Positions 52,344-61,253 of a stretch of 64,000 bases of DNA are shown here, piece by piece. Under the pieces are notes generated by a model that ran no database searches, was not told the origin of the DNA, and saw only the letters and a program-made list of their open reading frames with translations. Each line of letters opens with the position of its first letter. The first letter of the stretch is position 1. Position numbers and translations under genes: made by a program. The DNA lies in the NCBI RefSeq assembly GCF_900009265.2, contig NZ_LR735027.1, forward strand, positions 1-64,000. The letters are read 5' to 3'. The stretch is from Planktothrix paucivesiculata PCC 9631 (lineage in GTDB: Bacteria > Cyanobacteriota > Cyanobacteriia > Cyanobacteriales > Microcoleaceae).

Positions 52344-53753
52344 ATGCCTTTGACTGAAGCCAATCAATCCATACCGCCAACGTCAACCATCTCGCGTAAA
52401 GAGTTACGGGAGTTGGTGCGGGCGCAACTGCAAATGTTACTGGAAATAGGGGATTTAACCGGGGCGAAAAGCATTCTCAAGCCCGTACAACCGACGGATA
52501 TAGCCGAAGCTATTGAAGGTTTACCCGAAACCATGCAGGTGATTGCTTTCCGTTTGCTGTCTAAAGATGAGGCGATCGAAGTTTACGAACAACTAGATTC
52601 GAGCGTCCAACAATCCCTGTGTGAGAAATTCAAGCGCCAAGAAGTCATCGACATTGTGGATAAGATGTCCCCCGATGACCGGGTGCGTTTATTTGAGGAG
52701 TTACCCGCCTCGGTGGTGCGACGGATTGTGGCGGAGTTAAGCCCCACCGAACGTCAGTCTACGGCCTTGCTGCTGGGGTATGAAGCGGGAACCGCCGGAC
52801 GAATTATGACCCCGGAGTATGTTTCCCTGAAAGAATATTTTACGGTTAGCCAAAGTTTAGAACGAATTCGCAGTTTAGCCCATGTCAAAGAAACGATTTA
52901 TTCTCTGTATGTGACGGACTCCGATCGGCGATTATTGGGCATTTTATCTTTGCGGGATTTAGTGACTACCCCACTGGATAAAACCGTCGGTGAAATTATG
53001 AATCAAGATATTGTTTCTGTGCAAACGGACACCGATCAAGAGGAAGTAGCTGATATTATTCAAAGGTATGATTTTTTAGCGATTCCGGTTGTCGATAGTG
53101 AACGGCGATTAGTCGGAATTATTACGGTTGATGATGTCTTAGATATTATTCAACAGGAAGCCACAGAAGATATTTATGCCTTGGGGGGCGTACAAACCGA
53201 TGGAGATAATTATTTTCAGGTAGATCTGCTCACCGTTGCCCGCCGCCGGGTGGTTTGGTTGTTAGTTTTGCTATTAACAAATAGTGTAACGGGTGCAATT
53301 TTGAAATCTCAACAGGATCTGTTACAACAGGTGGTAGCGTTATCATTTTTTATTCCTCTACTAACAGGAACGGGCGGCAATGTGGGAGCACAATCTTCTA
53401 CCGTTGTGATTCGAGGCATGAATACCGACGAAATTCGAGCCATGGGGCCATTACAAGTGATTTGGCGGGAGGGATTAGCTGGAGCATTGTTAGGTTCAAT
53501 CCTAGGGGTTTTAGCGACAATTTGGGCGGCGGTATTTGTGGTAGCAGGAAATTTATCCGTTGCTGTGGCTGTGGGTGTTAGTTTAGTCGCTATTTCTATT
53601 TTAGCATCGGTGGCGGGTTCGTCTTTGCCTTTTTTATTCCGGTCATTAGGATTAGATCCGGCTTTAATGTCAGCGCCATTTATTACCACGGCTGTTGATG
53701 TTTTAGGGGTTTTAATTTATTTTAATTTAGCGCGATTAATTTTGCAACTTTAG
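52344..53753 (+). CDS. mgtE: Magnesium transporter MgtE
   Basis: The product has 469 residues. An N-terminal superhelical MgtE_N domain (about 50-155), a CBS pair (about 160-285: IMTPEYVSLKEYFTVSQSLE, IMNQDIVSVQTDTDQEEVAD) and five membrane helices (about 300-469) are seen. The pore region is FIPLLTGTGGNVGAQSSTVV and VDVLGVLIYFNLARLIL. It is an Mg2+-gated channel in the cytoplasmic membrane. The downstream membrane/coiled-coil gene is only 72 bases away. Confidence 0.95.
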   Translation: MPLTEANQSIPPTSTISRKELRELVRAQLQMLLEIGDLTGAKSILKPVQPTDIAEAIEGLPETMQVIAFRLLSKDEAIEVYEQLDSSVQQSLCEKFKRQEVIDIVDKMSPDDRVRLFEELPASVVRRIVAELSPTERQSTALLLGYEAGTAGRIMTPEYVSLKEYFTVSQSLERIRSLAHVKETIYSLYVTDSDRRLLGILSLRDLVTTPLDKTVGEIMNQDIVSVQTDTDQEEVADIIQRYDFLAIPVVDSERRLVGIITVDDVLDIIQQEATEDIYALGGVQTDGDNYFQVDLLTVARRRVVWLLVLLLTNSVTGAILKSQQDLLQQVVALSFFIPLLTGTGGNVGAQSSTVVIRGMNTDEIRAMGPLQVIWREGLAGALLGSILGVLATIWAAVFVVAGNLSVAVAVGVSLVAISILASVAGSSLPFLFRSLGLDPALMSAPFITTAVDVLGVLIYFNLARLILQL

Positions 53754-53825
53754 GAGGGGGTTATAATTTGAATAGTCCTTGTCGATTTTCCTGATCAAAC
53801 TAGAAACACAATTCCTAAAAATAAT

Positions 53826-54467
53826 ATGTTTAATAAAAAGCAATGGCCAGAATTCGTCGAATTAATCTTTATTATTGCTGCCATAATTGGTTCGTTTAGT
53901 CTTCTCACGGGACAGTCCATAACCTATGCAGCGATTCCAGGTTCTTTTGCTTTAGGATTAAATTGGTTAAATCGTCAATTGTTAGCCCAACAAATTCGGA
54001 AAAATAGTGCAACAAATAAAAGTTTGATTCAGCAACATAAGGCGGATTTAGATCAACTAATGGATCAGTTACAGAGAACTATCTCGACTTTAAATATATC
54101 TTCGGGACTGGCGATTAATCCCAATGCTCAATTAGCTCAGGAATTGCAATCTTTAATGGCGGTAATTCAAAATATTTTAGAACGTCAAAATTTATTAGAA
54201 AAGACTTTAAGTATGATGCAATCGGAGTTAGAAATTGTTGTGCAAGCGTTCCAAAAACGGCCGGAGTTAGACCAGATTAATAGTTTAACCCATGTGATTG
54301 TGGATCTACAACAATTTATTAATCAATTACCCCAATGGGGCAATTTACAACAACATCAAATGAATGAGCTACATCAAAAGGTGGAACAATCTCTGGAAAA
54401 ACTATCCACAGAAATAGAAAATATTCCGAATCAAATTGAACAGGAAGTTAAACGACAAGGAAAGTAG
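53826..54467 (+). CDS. Hypothetical membrane-anchored coiled-coil protein
   Basis: The product has 213 residues. Two N-terminal hydrophobic segments (about 11-27 LIFIIAAIIGSFSLLTG, 31-46) are followed by a cytoplasmic coiled coil rich in Gln and Leu (DLDQLMDQLQRTISTLNISS, HQKVEQSLEKLSTEIENIPN). The family is not recognised. The gene follows mgtE on the same strand. A terminator is not obvious. Confidence 0.6.
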   Translation: MFNKKQWPEFVELIFIIAAIIGSFSLLTGQSITYAAIPGSFALGLNWLNRQLLAQQIRKNSATNKSLIQQHKADLDQLMDQLQRTISTLNISSGLAINPNAQLAQELQSLMAVIQNILERQNLLEKTLSMMQSELEIVVQAFQKRPELDQINSLTHVIVDLQQFINQLPQWGNLQQHQMNELHQKVEQSLEKLSTEIENIPNQIEQEVKRQGK

Positions 54468-54550
54468 TTGGGTTGTTGGTTATTTAAAATCAAACAAAAA
54501 TCAGGAGTTCAGTTGTCTAAATCCTGTATATAATTAATGGAATGATTTCA

Positions 54551-54934
54551 TTAATTAGTAAAAGGATCAACTATATTTAAACTTGAAATTCCTTGAAAAT
54601 CATCTATATTTCGAGTAACCAAAACTGCCCCTTCTACTAAAGCCGTGCCAGCAATAATAGCATCGGGCAGTTTAATTTTATGTTGTTTTCTGATTTGAAT
54701 AGTTACTTCCTCAATTTTAGGAGTAACAAAAATATTGTCAAACTGCTCTAAACATTCTCTAATAGCTTGATCTTCTTTGACAGATAATCCTGAATAAGAT
54801 AGTAATTCCATTTTGATAATGGTTGAAATTATAACTTGATTATTAGTCAAAAAATCCTCACTAAACCATTCAATAACTGCTCCCTCATCAGCAAAATAGT
54901 CAATAAAAATATTGGTATCATAAAGATATTTCAT
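54551..54934 (-). CDS. vapC: VapC-type PIN domain toxin
   Basis: The product has 127 residues from ATG 54934. PIN acidic residues are in KYLYDTNIFIDYF, STIIKMELLSYSG, KLPDAIIAGTAL and LVTRNIDDFQG, which complete the usual four-acid site. The start overlaps the antitoxin stop in ATGA, a typical coupling. A GTG at 54940 would add two residues. It is predicted to be a ribonuclease neutralised by the neighbour. Confidence 0.88.
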   Translation of the reverse strand: MKYLYDTNIFIDYFADEGAVIEWFSEDFLTNNQVIISTIIKMELLSYSGLSVKEDQAIRECLEQFDNIFVTPKIEEVTIQIRKQHKIKLPDAIIAGTALVEGAVLVTRNIDDFQGISSLNIVDPFTN

Positions 54935-55128
54935 TCCCACTCCTGACGTAGTTTTTGAGTATGGGCAATTAAATCCTTTTTCTTAGCTTTCAAAATTCCT
55001 CTAACTTGAGCAATTTTATCATAATTTATAGTCTGATCAGTTTTTAAACAATCATCAGGCAAATTTAAAGTAATTGAATCTTGATCTTCACTAATCAAAC
55101 AATCTTTAGAAATTTTGACAATAGCCAT
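54931..55128 (-). CDS. vapB: VapB-type antitoxin
   Basis: The product has 65 residues. The N-terminal beta part (AIVKISKDCLISEDQDSITL) could be a dimerising DNA-binding domain, and the C-terminal helix (AQVRGILKAKKKDLIAHTQK) the toxin-binding part. The ATGA overlap with vapC supports its role as antitoxin. The DNA-binding family cannot be named. Confidence 0.72.
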   Translation of the reverse strand: MAIVKISKDCLISEDQDSITLNLPDDCLKTDQTINYDKIAQVRGILKAKKKDLIAHTQKLRQEWE

Positions 55129-55203
55129 TTATTGATGCTCCTATTTTTTAGGGTAATAATTTAATTATAATCCAACTAACTCCCCCGTCTGCGGTGCTGC
55201 TAT

Positions 55204-57768
55204 TTATTTTGTTGTCATCGTATAAACTCCATCCCATTCTTCAGGAACAGCAGTTTGTAAATATTGTTGCGATCGCACTAGATGAATTTGTACCGCACGG
55301 TCATCAGGGCGCATTTTTTTAGCTTCTTCAAAAATCCGAATTGCTTGTTTAAACTCTTTCGCTAAATAAGCAATTCTCCCTTGATTAAAACAATCTAAAA
55401 ACTCCTGTACCGAGTCATCTAAAGCCATCGAACGATTACCAATTAACTCATAAATACTCACCGCCTGATTCTTGCCTTTCACCCGCACCCGATCCAATTC
55501 CCTCACCCAAATTTTATCTTGACATAAATGATAAGTCATTTCACTCATAATAATATCACAACCATATTGTTTAGTAATTTGTTCTAAGCGAGAACTTAAA
55601 TTTACCCCATCCCCAATAACAGTATAGTCCATGCGTTTTTGGGAACCAATATTTCCCGATACCACTTCCCCCGAACTCATCCCAATACCAATTCTAATTT
55701 GCGGTTCATTCGGTCGCAGTTGGTTAAATTCCTTTAAGCGTCGGCGCATATCTAAAGCCGATTTTACCGCCATCCAAGCATGATTGTCTCGCAGAGGCAG
55801 AGGTGCACCAAACACCGCCATTAAAGCATCTCCAATGAATTTATCTAAAGTACCTTCATGGGAAAAAACCGCTTCTACCATGGTTTCAAAATATTGGTTT
55901 AATAATGCCACCACGTCCGAGGCTTCTAAATTTTCTGTTAATGTGGTATAACCCCGAATATCGGAAAACAAAATTGTAACTTCTTTGCGTTCTCCTACCA
56001 TTAAAACATCCTCTCCCAAGGCCATAACCTGTTCGGCTACCCCCGGAGTCATGTAGCGATACATGGTAGTTTTCATCCGTTTTTCCCGACTAATATCTTC
56101 TAAAACCACTAACCCTCCCCTAACCCCTCCTTCTGGATTAGTCAGAGGATTAACGGTTAAATTAATACTGCGTTCTATTTGTCTAACTTGCTGTTTAGGA
56201 TAGGTTATATTATTGGGTTGGGCGTCTGTGGGTTCTCCCCAAGGGTGATAAATTTCAGGATTAGAGCGATCGGGAGTTCCTAAAATATAGCTCGTTTGGA
56301 TAACATCTCCTTGAGTTTCTTCGACTTTAATTAAACCCACGGTTAAACTTTGTTCAGGCACATAATGACGGGCGGCGTGGCGCAGACTATCTTCTAAACG
56401 GAATTTTAAATTTTCAATCGGTAGGACTTCCCAAACATAACGTCCGGCTAATTTTTCTTCCCAATATTGACGAATAGAGCGATCGCCAACTTGTGGTTTA
56501 GGACACCCTAATAATTCCAAAGCCGCATCATTAATCGTGACAATTTTTCCTTGTAAATCCGTAGAAATTACCACATCCGAAAGACTTTGTAAAATATCCT
56601 TCTGATATTGCTTTTCTACCATCACATTTTCAAATAACTGAGCATTTTGTAAGGCAATTCCTGCCTGAGCATTAAACGCCCTTAAAAATTCCTCATCGGA
56701 ATTAGTAAAACTGCCTTTATGTTTATTAATTAACTGAGTCACCCCAATTAATTCCCCCGCCGCATTAAACACGGGCATACATAAAATATTTCGGGTTTGA
56801 TAACCAGTTCTGCGGTCAGTATTGGGGTCAAAACGAGGATCACAATAGGCATCAGGAATATTCAAAACTTGACCCGTTGAAGCCACATATCCGGCAATCC
56901 CACGATTAGCAGGAATCCGAATTTCTATCATTTTTGAACCCTCGGCATTCGCCACTTTTGTCCATAATTCTTGAGTTTCTTTTTGTAATAAAAATAAGGT
57001 GCTGCGATCGGCTTGCATTAAATCCCGTGCCTGTTCCATCACCGCTTGTAAGGTGGTTTCTAAATCTAAACTTTGTCCTAAAGTGGTTGTTGCTTTTAAT
57101 AAGGCGGCGACTCCCCGTTGATTTCGGGCGGCAACAAAAAACGATTGACAACTTTCTAAAATAATCCCAATTGAATCGGCAAAAGCTCTAAATTGTTGTT
57201 CATCTTCCTCTGTGAATTCCGTATCTCCAGCTTTATTTAATAACCGTACCACCGCCACGGATTCCTGTGGATTTTGGCTGCTAAAAATCGGCATACACAG
57301 AATGGTGCGGGCATAATATCCGGGGGGTTCATCCACATCCACATCAAATAATTCACAGGCATGAGCATCGCTGACATTCATTCCCTTACCCGTGCGGGCA
57401 ACATATCCTAAAATTCCCGAATCCATCGGTAAACGGATTTCCTTTGCCAGTCCAGTTTCTTCATCAACTTTGGTATACCAGAGTTGATTTTTTCCTCGAT
57501 TAACTAAAAAAATAGTAGTGCGATCAGCTTGTAGAATTTGCCCAATTTTGAGGGTAAAAGCATCGAGTAATTGTTCTAATAAAGTTTCTATTCCTTCATT
57601 ATTAATTAGATCAATTGCCCTAAGAAATTGCTGAAATTCGGCGGTAATAAAATCTAAAATACAGATAAATTCCCCAATTGGCAGATTCTTAACACGCGCC
57701 GCCAATAGGCCCATACGATCCACTTGTGTCAGCGTAGCTAAGATGCTACCAGCATTAGAAAAAGTCAT
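55204..57768 (-). CDS. Class III adenylate/guanylate cyclase with GAF-GAF-PAS sensor part
   Basis: The product has 854 residues and is cytosolic. Two GAF domains (about 60-210 and 235-380: MQADRSTLFLLQKETQELWT, GIAGYVASTGQVLNIPDAYC) and a PAS domain (about 390-570) precede the cyclase domain (about 590-780). In the cyclase, the metal Asp residues are in TILFSDIRGYT and GDALMAVFGAP, the purine-selecting Lys is in GTLDKFIGD, and VIGDGVNLSSRLE is also conserved. Lys and Asp at the selectivity positions predict cAMP formation. A TPR-like C-terminal segment (LAKEFKQAIRIFEEAKKMRP) follows. The input ligand is unknown. Confidence 0.9.
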   Translation of the reverse strand: MTFSNAGSILATLTQVDRMGLLAARVKNLPIGEFICILDFITAEFQQFLRAIDLINNEGIETLLEQLLDAFTLKIGQILQADRTTIFLVNRGKNQLWYTKVDEETGLAKEIRLPMDSGILGYVARTGKGMNVSDAHACELFDVDVDEPPGYYARTILCMPIFSSQNPQESVAVVRLLNKAGDTEFTEEDEQQFRAFADSIGIILESCQSFFVAARNQRGVAALLKATTTLGQSLDLETTLQAVMEQARDLMQADRSTLFLLQKETQELWTKVANAEGSKMIEIRIPANRGIAGYVASTGQVLNIPDAYCDPRFDPNTDRRTGYQTRNILCMPVFNAAGELIGVTQLINKHKGSFTNSDEEFLRAFNAQAGIALQNAQLFENVMVEKQYQKDILQSLSDVVISTDLQGKIVTINDAALELLGCPKPQVGDRSIRQYWEEKLAGRYVWEVLPIENLKFRLEDSLRHAARHYVPEQSLTVGLIKVEETQGDVIQTSYILGTPDRSNPEIYHPWGEPTDAQPNNITYPKQQVRQIERSINLTVNPLTNPEGGVRGGLVVLEDISREKRMKTTMYRYMTPGVAEQVMALGEDVLMVGERKEVTILFSDIRGYTTLTENLEASDVVALLNQYFETMVEAVFSHEGTLDKFIGDALMAVFGAPLPLRDNHAWMAVKSALDMRRRLKEFNQLRPNEPQIRIGIGMSSGEVVSGNIGSQKRMDYTVIGDGVNLSSRLEQITKQYGCDIIMSEMTYHLCQDKIWVRELDRVRVKGKNQAVSIYELIGNRSMALDDSVQEFLDCFNQGRIAYLAKEFKQAIRIFEEAKKMRPDDRAVQIHLVRSQQYLQTAVPEEWDGVYTMTTK

Positions 57769-57895
57769 GGGAAGGGGATAGTTTGGGTGAGGGATGGAAA
57801 ACCGAAAAACTCTGATTAGAGGAAGTTAACTGGGTTTGCTCGAAGAAAAACCTTCCCAACTAGGAGAGACTTAGATATTGACTAGATGATAACAG

Positions 57896-57925
57896 ACAAG
57901 GGATGGTGATAGTCGCCATCCTTGT
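57896..57925 (-). terminator. Hairpin downstream of sqdX
   Basis: ACAAGGGATGG (57896-57906) pairs with CCATCCTTGT (57916-57925) with one bulged base. It lies 28 bases after the stop of sqdX on the minus strand and before the cyclase gene. Confidence 0.5.
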
Positions 57926-57952
57926 CACCGGGTCTAAAGTTTCTCCCCCATA

Positions 57953-59086
57953 CTAAGCAACCGAGGGCAGGGAGTAACGGCTTAGAATTTCTTCATAGTA
58001 GGAGCGCAGTTGTTGCGTCGCGGCCGCCCATCCCCAACGTTCGGCTTCTAAACGGGCATTTTGGCGTAGGGTTTCCCGTTCTTGGGGGTTGGCAAATAAC
58101 CTTTGAGTCGCGATAATAGCTCCATTTTCCTGACGTGGATCGAATAAATAGCCATTAACACCATCGGTGACAATATCAGGAATCCCCCCAGACCGGGCGG
58201 CGACTACGGGAGTTCCGGCGGCCATGGCTTCTAATAGCACTAATCCCAGGGTTTCGGTGCGGGAGGGGAAAATAAAGGCATCGGCCGAGGCGTAGGCCGC
58301 AGCTAGGTCTTTTCCCCGCAAGTAACCCACAAAATGGGTGGGAGTTCCCTGAAAATGGGCTTCTAGGGCTTGACGATTGGGGCCATCGCCCACCAGGGCT
58401 AAACGGGCATTAGGAAGGGTTTCTAAAACGGGTTTAATTTGTTCAATTTCTTTTTCTGCTCCTAAACGACCGACGTAGAGTAATAGATTGCAGTCCGGGT
58501 GTCCCTGGCTTAAGCGATCGCGCATTTCCACAGTAGCCAAAGAAGGTTGAAACATCTCCGTATCGACTCCCCTTTGCCATAAGTCCAGCCTTTCAATCCC
58601 ATGATTATCGAGTTCTTGTACCATTACTGTTGAGGTACAAAGATTCAATTGGGCTTGGTTATGGGCAGCCCTTAACATACTCCAGAGCACCTCCTCCAAC
58701 ATTCCTAGACCATAATGGTGCAAATATTGGGGAAGATGGGTATGGTAGGATGCAACTAAAGGAATATTTAACTTTTTGGCATAATATAATCCTCCTAGCC
58801 CTAAAATCGCTGGATTGGCAACGTGAATCAGATCGGGCCGAAATTTTTCTAATTCCACACCGATACCGGGATGGGGAATACCGAGTTTTAATTCGGGGTA
58901 TAGGGGCAGGGGAACCCCTTCTACGCCATAGATTCTAGCGCCTTTATAGTCCGTGAGTCCCCCGGCCGGAGAAATCACCAAAACCTGATCTCCTAACCGT
59001 TGTAACTGTTCCACCGTATGACACAGCCGGGTCACGATCCCATCAATTTTGGGCAAAAAAGTCTCAGTGAAAAGAGCAATTCGCAT
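57953..59086 (-). CDS. sqdX: Sulfoquinovosyldiacylglycerol synthase (GT4)
   Basis: The product has 377 residues, the length of cyanobacterial SqdX. The GT4 fold begins MRIALFTETFLPKIDGIVTR. ASYHTHLPQYLHHYGLGMLE, LDLWQRGVDTEMFQP, LLYVGRLGAEKEIEQI and FPSRTETLGLVLLEAMAAGT are the donor-site blocks characteristic of SqdX. It moves sulfoquinovose from UDP-sulfoquinovose to diacylglycerol to make the thylakoid sulfolipid SQDG. sqdB is not in the window. A hairpin at 57896-57925 follows. Confidence 0.92.
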   Translation of the reverse strand: MRIALFTETFLPKIDGIVTRLCHTVEQLQRLGDQVLVISPAGGLTDYKGARIYGVEGVPLPLYPELKLGIPHPGIGVELEKFRPDLIHVANPAILGLGGLYYAKKLNIPLVASYHTHLPQYLHHYGLGMLEEVLWSMLRAAHNQAQLNLCTSTVMVQELDNHGIERLDLWQRGVDTEMFQPSLATVEMRDRLSQGHPDCNLLLYVGRLGAEKEIEQIKPVLETLPNARLALVGDGPNRQALEAHFQGTPTHFVGYLRGKDLAAAYASADAFIFPSRTETLGLVLLEAMAAGTPVVAARSGGIPDIVTDGVNGYLFDPRQENGAIIATQRLFANPQERETLRQNARLEAERWGWAAATQQLRSYYEEILSRYSLPSVA

Positions 59087-59157
59087 ACAAGCTATACACT
59101 GATATCAATAGTCCGAGCTTCCCCATCATCTCAGAATTTGCGATCGCTGTTAAGAAT

Positions 59158-59290
59158 TACGAATTACGAATTACGAATGGGTAATACTTCGACTTCGCTC
59201 AGTAACAGGGTTATGGGTAATAGACTGAGCACTGCTAGAGAGACGCGCCCGAGCGCAGCGATGCCGTAGGCTATTGGCACGTCTCTACAC
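59158..59290. repeat. Dispersed repeats: heptamers, 46-bp element copy, AGAGACG inverted repeat
   Basis: ATTACGA heptamers (59158-59176) run into a 46-base copy (59176-59221) of window positions 1-46, identical for 35 bases with one mismatch after that. It is followed by inverted arms AGAGACGCGCC and GGCACGTCTCT (59237-59287), the same arms as at 43996-44020. The whole 263-base gap before proA is made of such repeats; no gene is present. Confidence 0.8.
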
Positions 59291-59349
59291 TGATGACTGT
59301 ATGATAAAAAAATAGTAATTTTTGACTAATTTGGGGTTAAATTTTAACA

Positions 59350-60654
59350 ATGACAGTCTCGGAAACCCGTTCTATTCCTTTAGTGGAACTTGCTGCAAAA
59401 ACTCGTGTAGCAGCACAGAAATTAGGGATATTATCAACAGCAGAAAAAAATCAAGCCATTGAAGCCGTTGCTCAGGCTTTAGAAGCGGCTGCGTCGGAAA
59501 TTATTACTGCAAATGAAGCCGATTGTCGTGCCGCCGAAGCTGAAGGAATTGCTAAACCTTTATATAATCGCCTCAAATTTGATGGGACTAAATTAAAAAG
59601 TACCATTGCCGGATTAAGAGATGTTGCTAAATTGCCTGATCCGGTGGGCGTGGTGCAAATTCATCGAGAATTAGATCAGGGTTTAATTCTAAAAAGAATT
59701 ACCTGCCCATTAGGGGTTTTAGGGGTGATTTTTGAGGCTCGGCCAGAAGCGGTGATTCAAATTTCTGCCTTGGCAATTAAATCGGGAAATGGGGTGATTT
59801 TAAAAGGCGGAAAAGAGGCGATTAATTCTTGTCAAGTTTTGGTTAAAGCCATTCGTCAAGGATTATCCCAAACGGCGATTCATCCCGATGCAGTTCAACT
59901 TTTAACCACCCGTGAGGAAATTTTAGAATTATTACGATTAGATGATTATGTGGATTTAATTATTCCCCGGGGTTCTAATGCTTTTGTGAAGTTTGTTCAG
60001 GATAATACTCGGATTCCCGTATTAGGTCATGCGGAGGGAATTTGTCATGTTTATATTGATAAATTGGCGGATATAAAAAAAGCGATCGCCATTACAGTTG
60101 ATGCCAAAACCCAATATCCTGCCGCTTGTAATGCGGTCGAAACCCTATTAGTTCATCAAGATATTGCCGCTGGGTTTTTATTAGAAGCAGTGACGGCTTT
60201 ACAAGCTAAAAATGTTGAATTGCGCGGGGATGCGAAAACCCTAAAAATTGTTAATATTCAGCCAGCAACGGCGGAAGATTGGTCAACGGAATATAGCGAT
60301 TTAATCTTATCAATTAAAATTGTTGAGAGTTTAGAAGAAGCGATCGCCCATATCAATACCTATGGTTCCGGTCATACCGATGCTATTATAACGGAAGATC
60401 AAACCACGGCCAAGATCTTTTTAAATCAAGTCGATGCGGCGGGAGTTTTCCATAATTGTTCCACTCGTTTCGCCGATGGATTTCGCTATGGTTTCGGCGC
60501 AGAAGTGGGAATTAGTACCCAACAAATGCCCCCCCGTGGCCCCGTTGGTTTGGAAGGGTTAGTTACTTATAAATATCAAGCGGTAGGGGATGGGCATATT
60601 GTAGAAACCTATTCTGGAAGTAACGCTAAATCTTTTACCCATCGAGATTTATAA
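59350..60654 (+). CDS. proA: Glutamate-5-semialdehyde dehydrogenase (gamma-glutamyl phosphate reductase)
   Basis: The product has 434 residues. ProA motifs are [45 protein letters not shown] and the nucleophile Cys260 in [13 protein letters not shown]. The closing part includes [20 protein letters not shown]. It reduces gamma-glutamyl phosphate to glutamate semialdehyde in proline synthesis. proB is not adjacent. The ATG follows a repeat-filled gap. Confidence 0.96.
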   Translation: MTVSETRSIPLVELAAKTRVAAQKLGILSTAEKNQAIEAVAQALEAAASEIITANEADCRAAEAEGIAKPLYNRLKFDGTKLKSTIAGLRDVAKLPDPVGVVQIHRELDQGLILKRITCPLGVLGVIFEARPEAVIQISALAIKSGNGVILKGGKEAINSCQVLVKAIRQGLSQTAIHPDAVQLLTTREEILELLRLDDYVDLIIPRGSNAFVKFVQDNTRIPVLGHAEGICHVYIDKLADIKKAIAITVDAKTQYPAACNAVETLLVHQDIAAGFLLEAVTALQAKNVELRGDAKTLKIVNIQPATAEDWSTEYSDLILSIKIVESLEEAIAHINTYGSGHTDAIITEDQTTAKIFLNQVDAAGVFHNCSTRFADGFRYGFGAEVGISTQQMPPRGPVGLEGLVTYKYQAVGDGHIVETYSGSNAKSFTHRDL

Positions 60655-60728
60655 TATCGTAATCGGTAATAAGTTATACTACTAGCCAGGGGTTTTTATC
60701 CTTGGCTAATCTTGAGAAATCACTTGTT

Positions 60729-61253
60729 ATGAATTCCAACAATCAAGACATTCTTGTTCGGTTTTATTTGGGTTTATCTCCTGATACTGAAGGACGGAAA
60801 ATCGAAGATATTTGGCAATGGGGACATGATCGTTTGGAATATACCCATGATTACATTCAATGGTTATTTCCCATGGTGGAAAAAAGCAATTTTAATCGAA
60901 ATGCGCCCACCTTAAATCCCTCTGTTATTGAAACCTTTATAAATACTCCAGAATTACAACAAAGGTTAGGTCAATCTCTATTATTAATGTTAAATTTTTA
61001 TGGATTAAAATTAGAATCTCAGCCCTCTCAATGGATAAAAATTATTAAAGGTGAAAACTATAAACAAAGAAAAAAAAATTGGATTGGTTGGCGAGATCAT
61101 AACTATTTACGCTTGACTAGAATTTTAACCAGTTTAAGACTATTAGGACTAGAAAATGAGGCTAAAGCATTATTTCAGTGTTTAGATGAAATTTATCAAG
61201 AAGAAAAGGATAAAATTGGGTCAGAAACCTATAGTTATTGGAAAAATGCTTAG
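60729..61253 (+). CDS. OGFr-N domain protein
   Basis: The product has 174 residues from ATG 60729. The opioid-growth-factor-receptor conserved region is clear: LVRFYLGLSPDTEGRKIEDI, WQWGHDRLEYTHDYIQWLFP, APTLNPSVIETFINTPELQQ and WRDHNYLRLTRILTSLRLLG. The domain is widespread in bacteria with no known role. A TTG at 60702 would add nine residues. The stop overlaps the convergent kinase gene by 4 bases. Confidence 0.83.
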   Translation: MNSNNQDILVRFYLGLSPDTEGRKIEDIWQWGHDRLEYTHDYIQWLFPMVEKSNFNRNAPTLNPSVIETFINTPELQQRLGQSLLLMLNFYGLKLESQPSQWIKIIKGENYKQRKKNWIGWRDHNYLRLTRILTSLRLLGLENEAKALFQCLDEIYQEEKDKIGSETYSYWKNA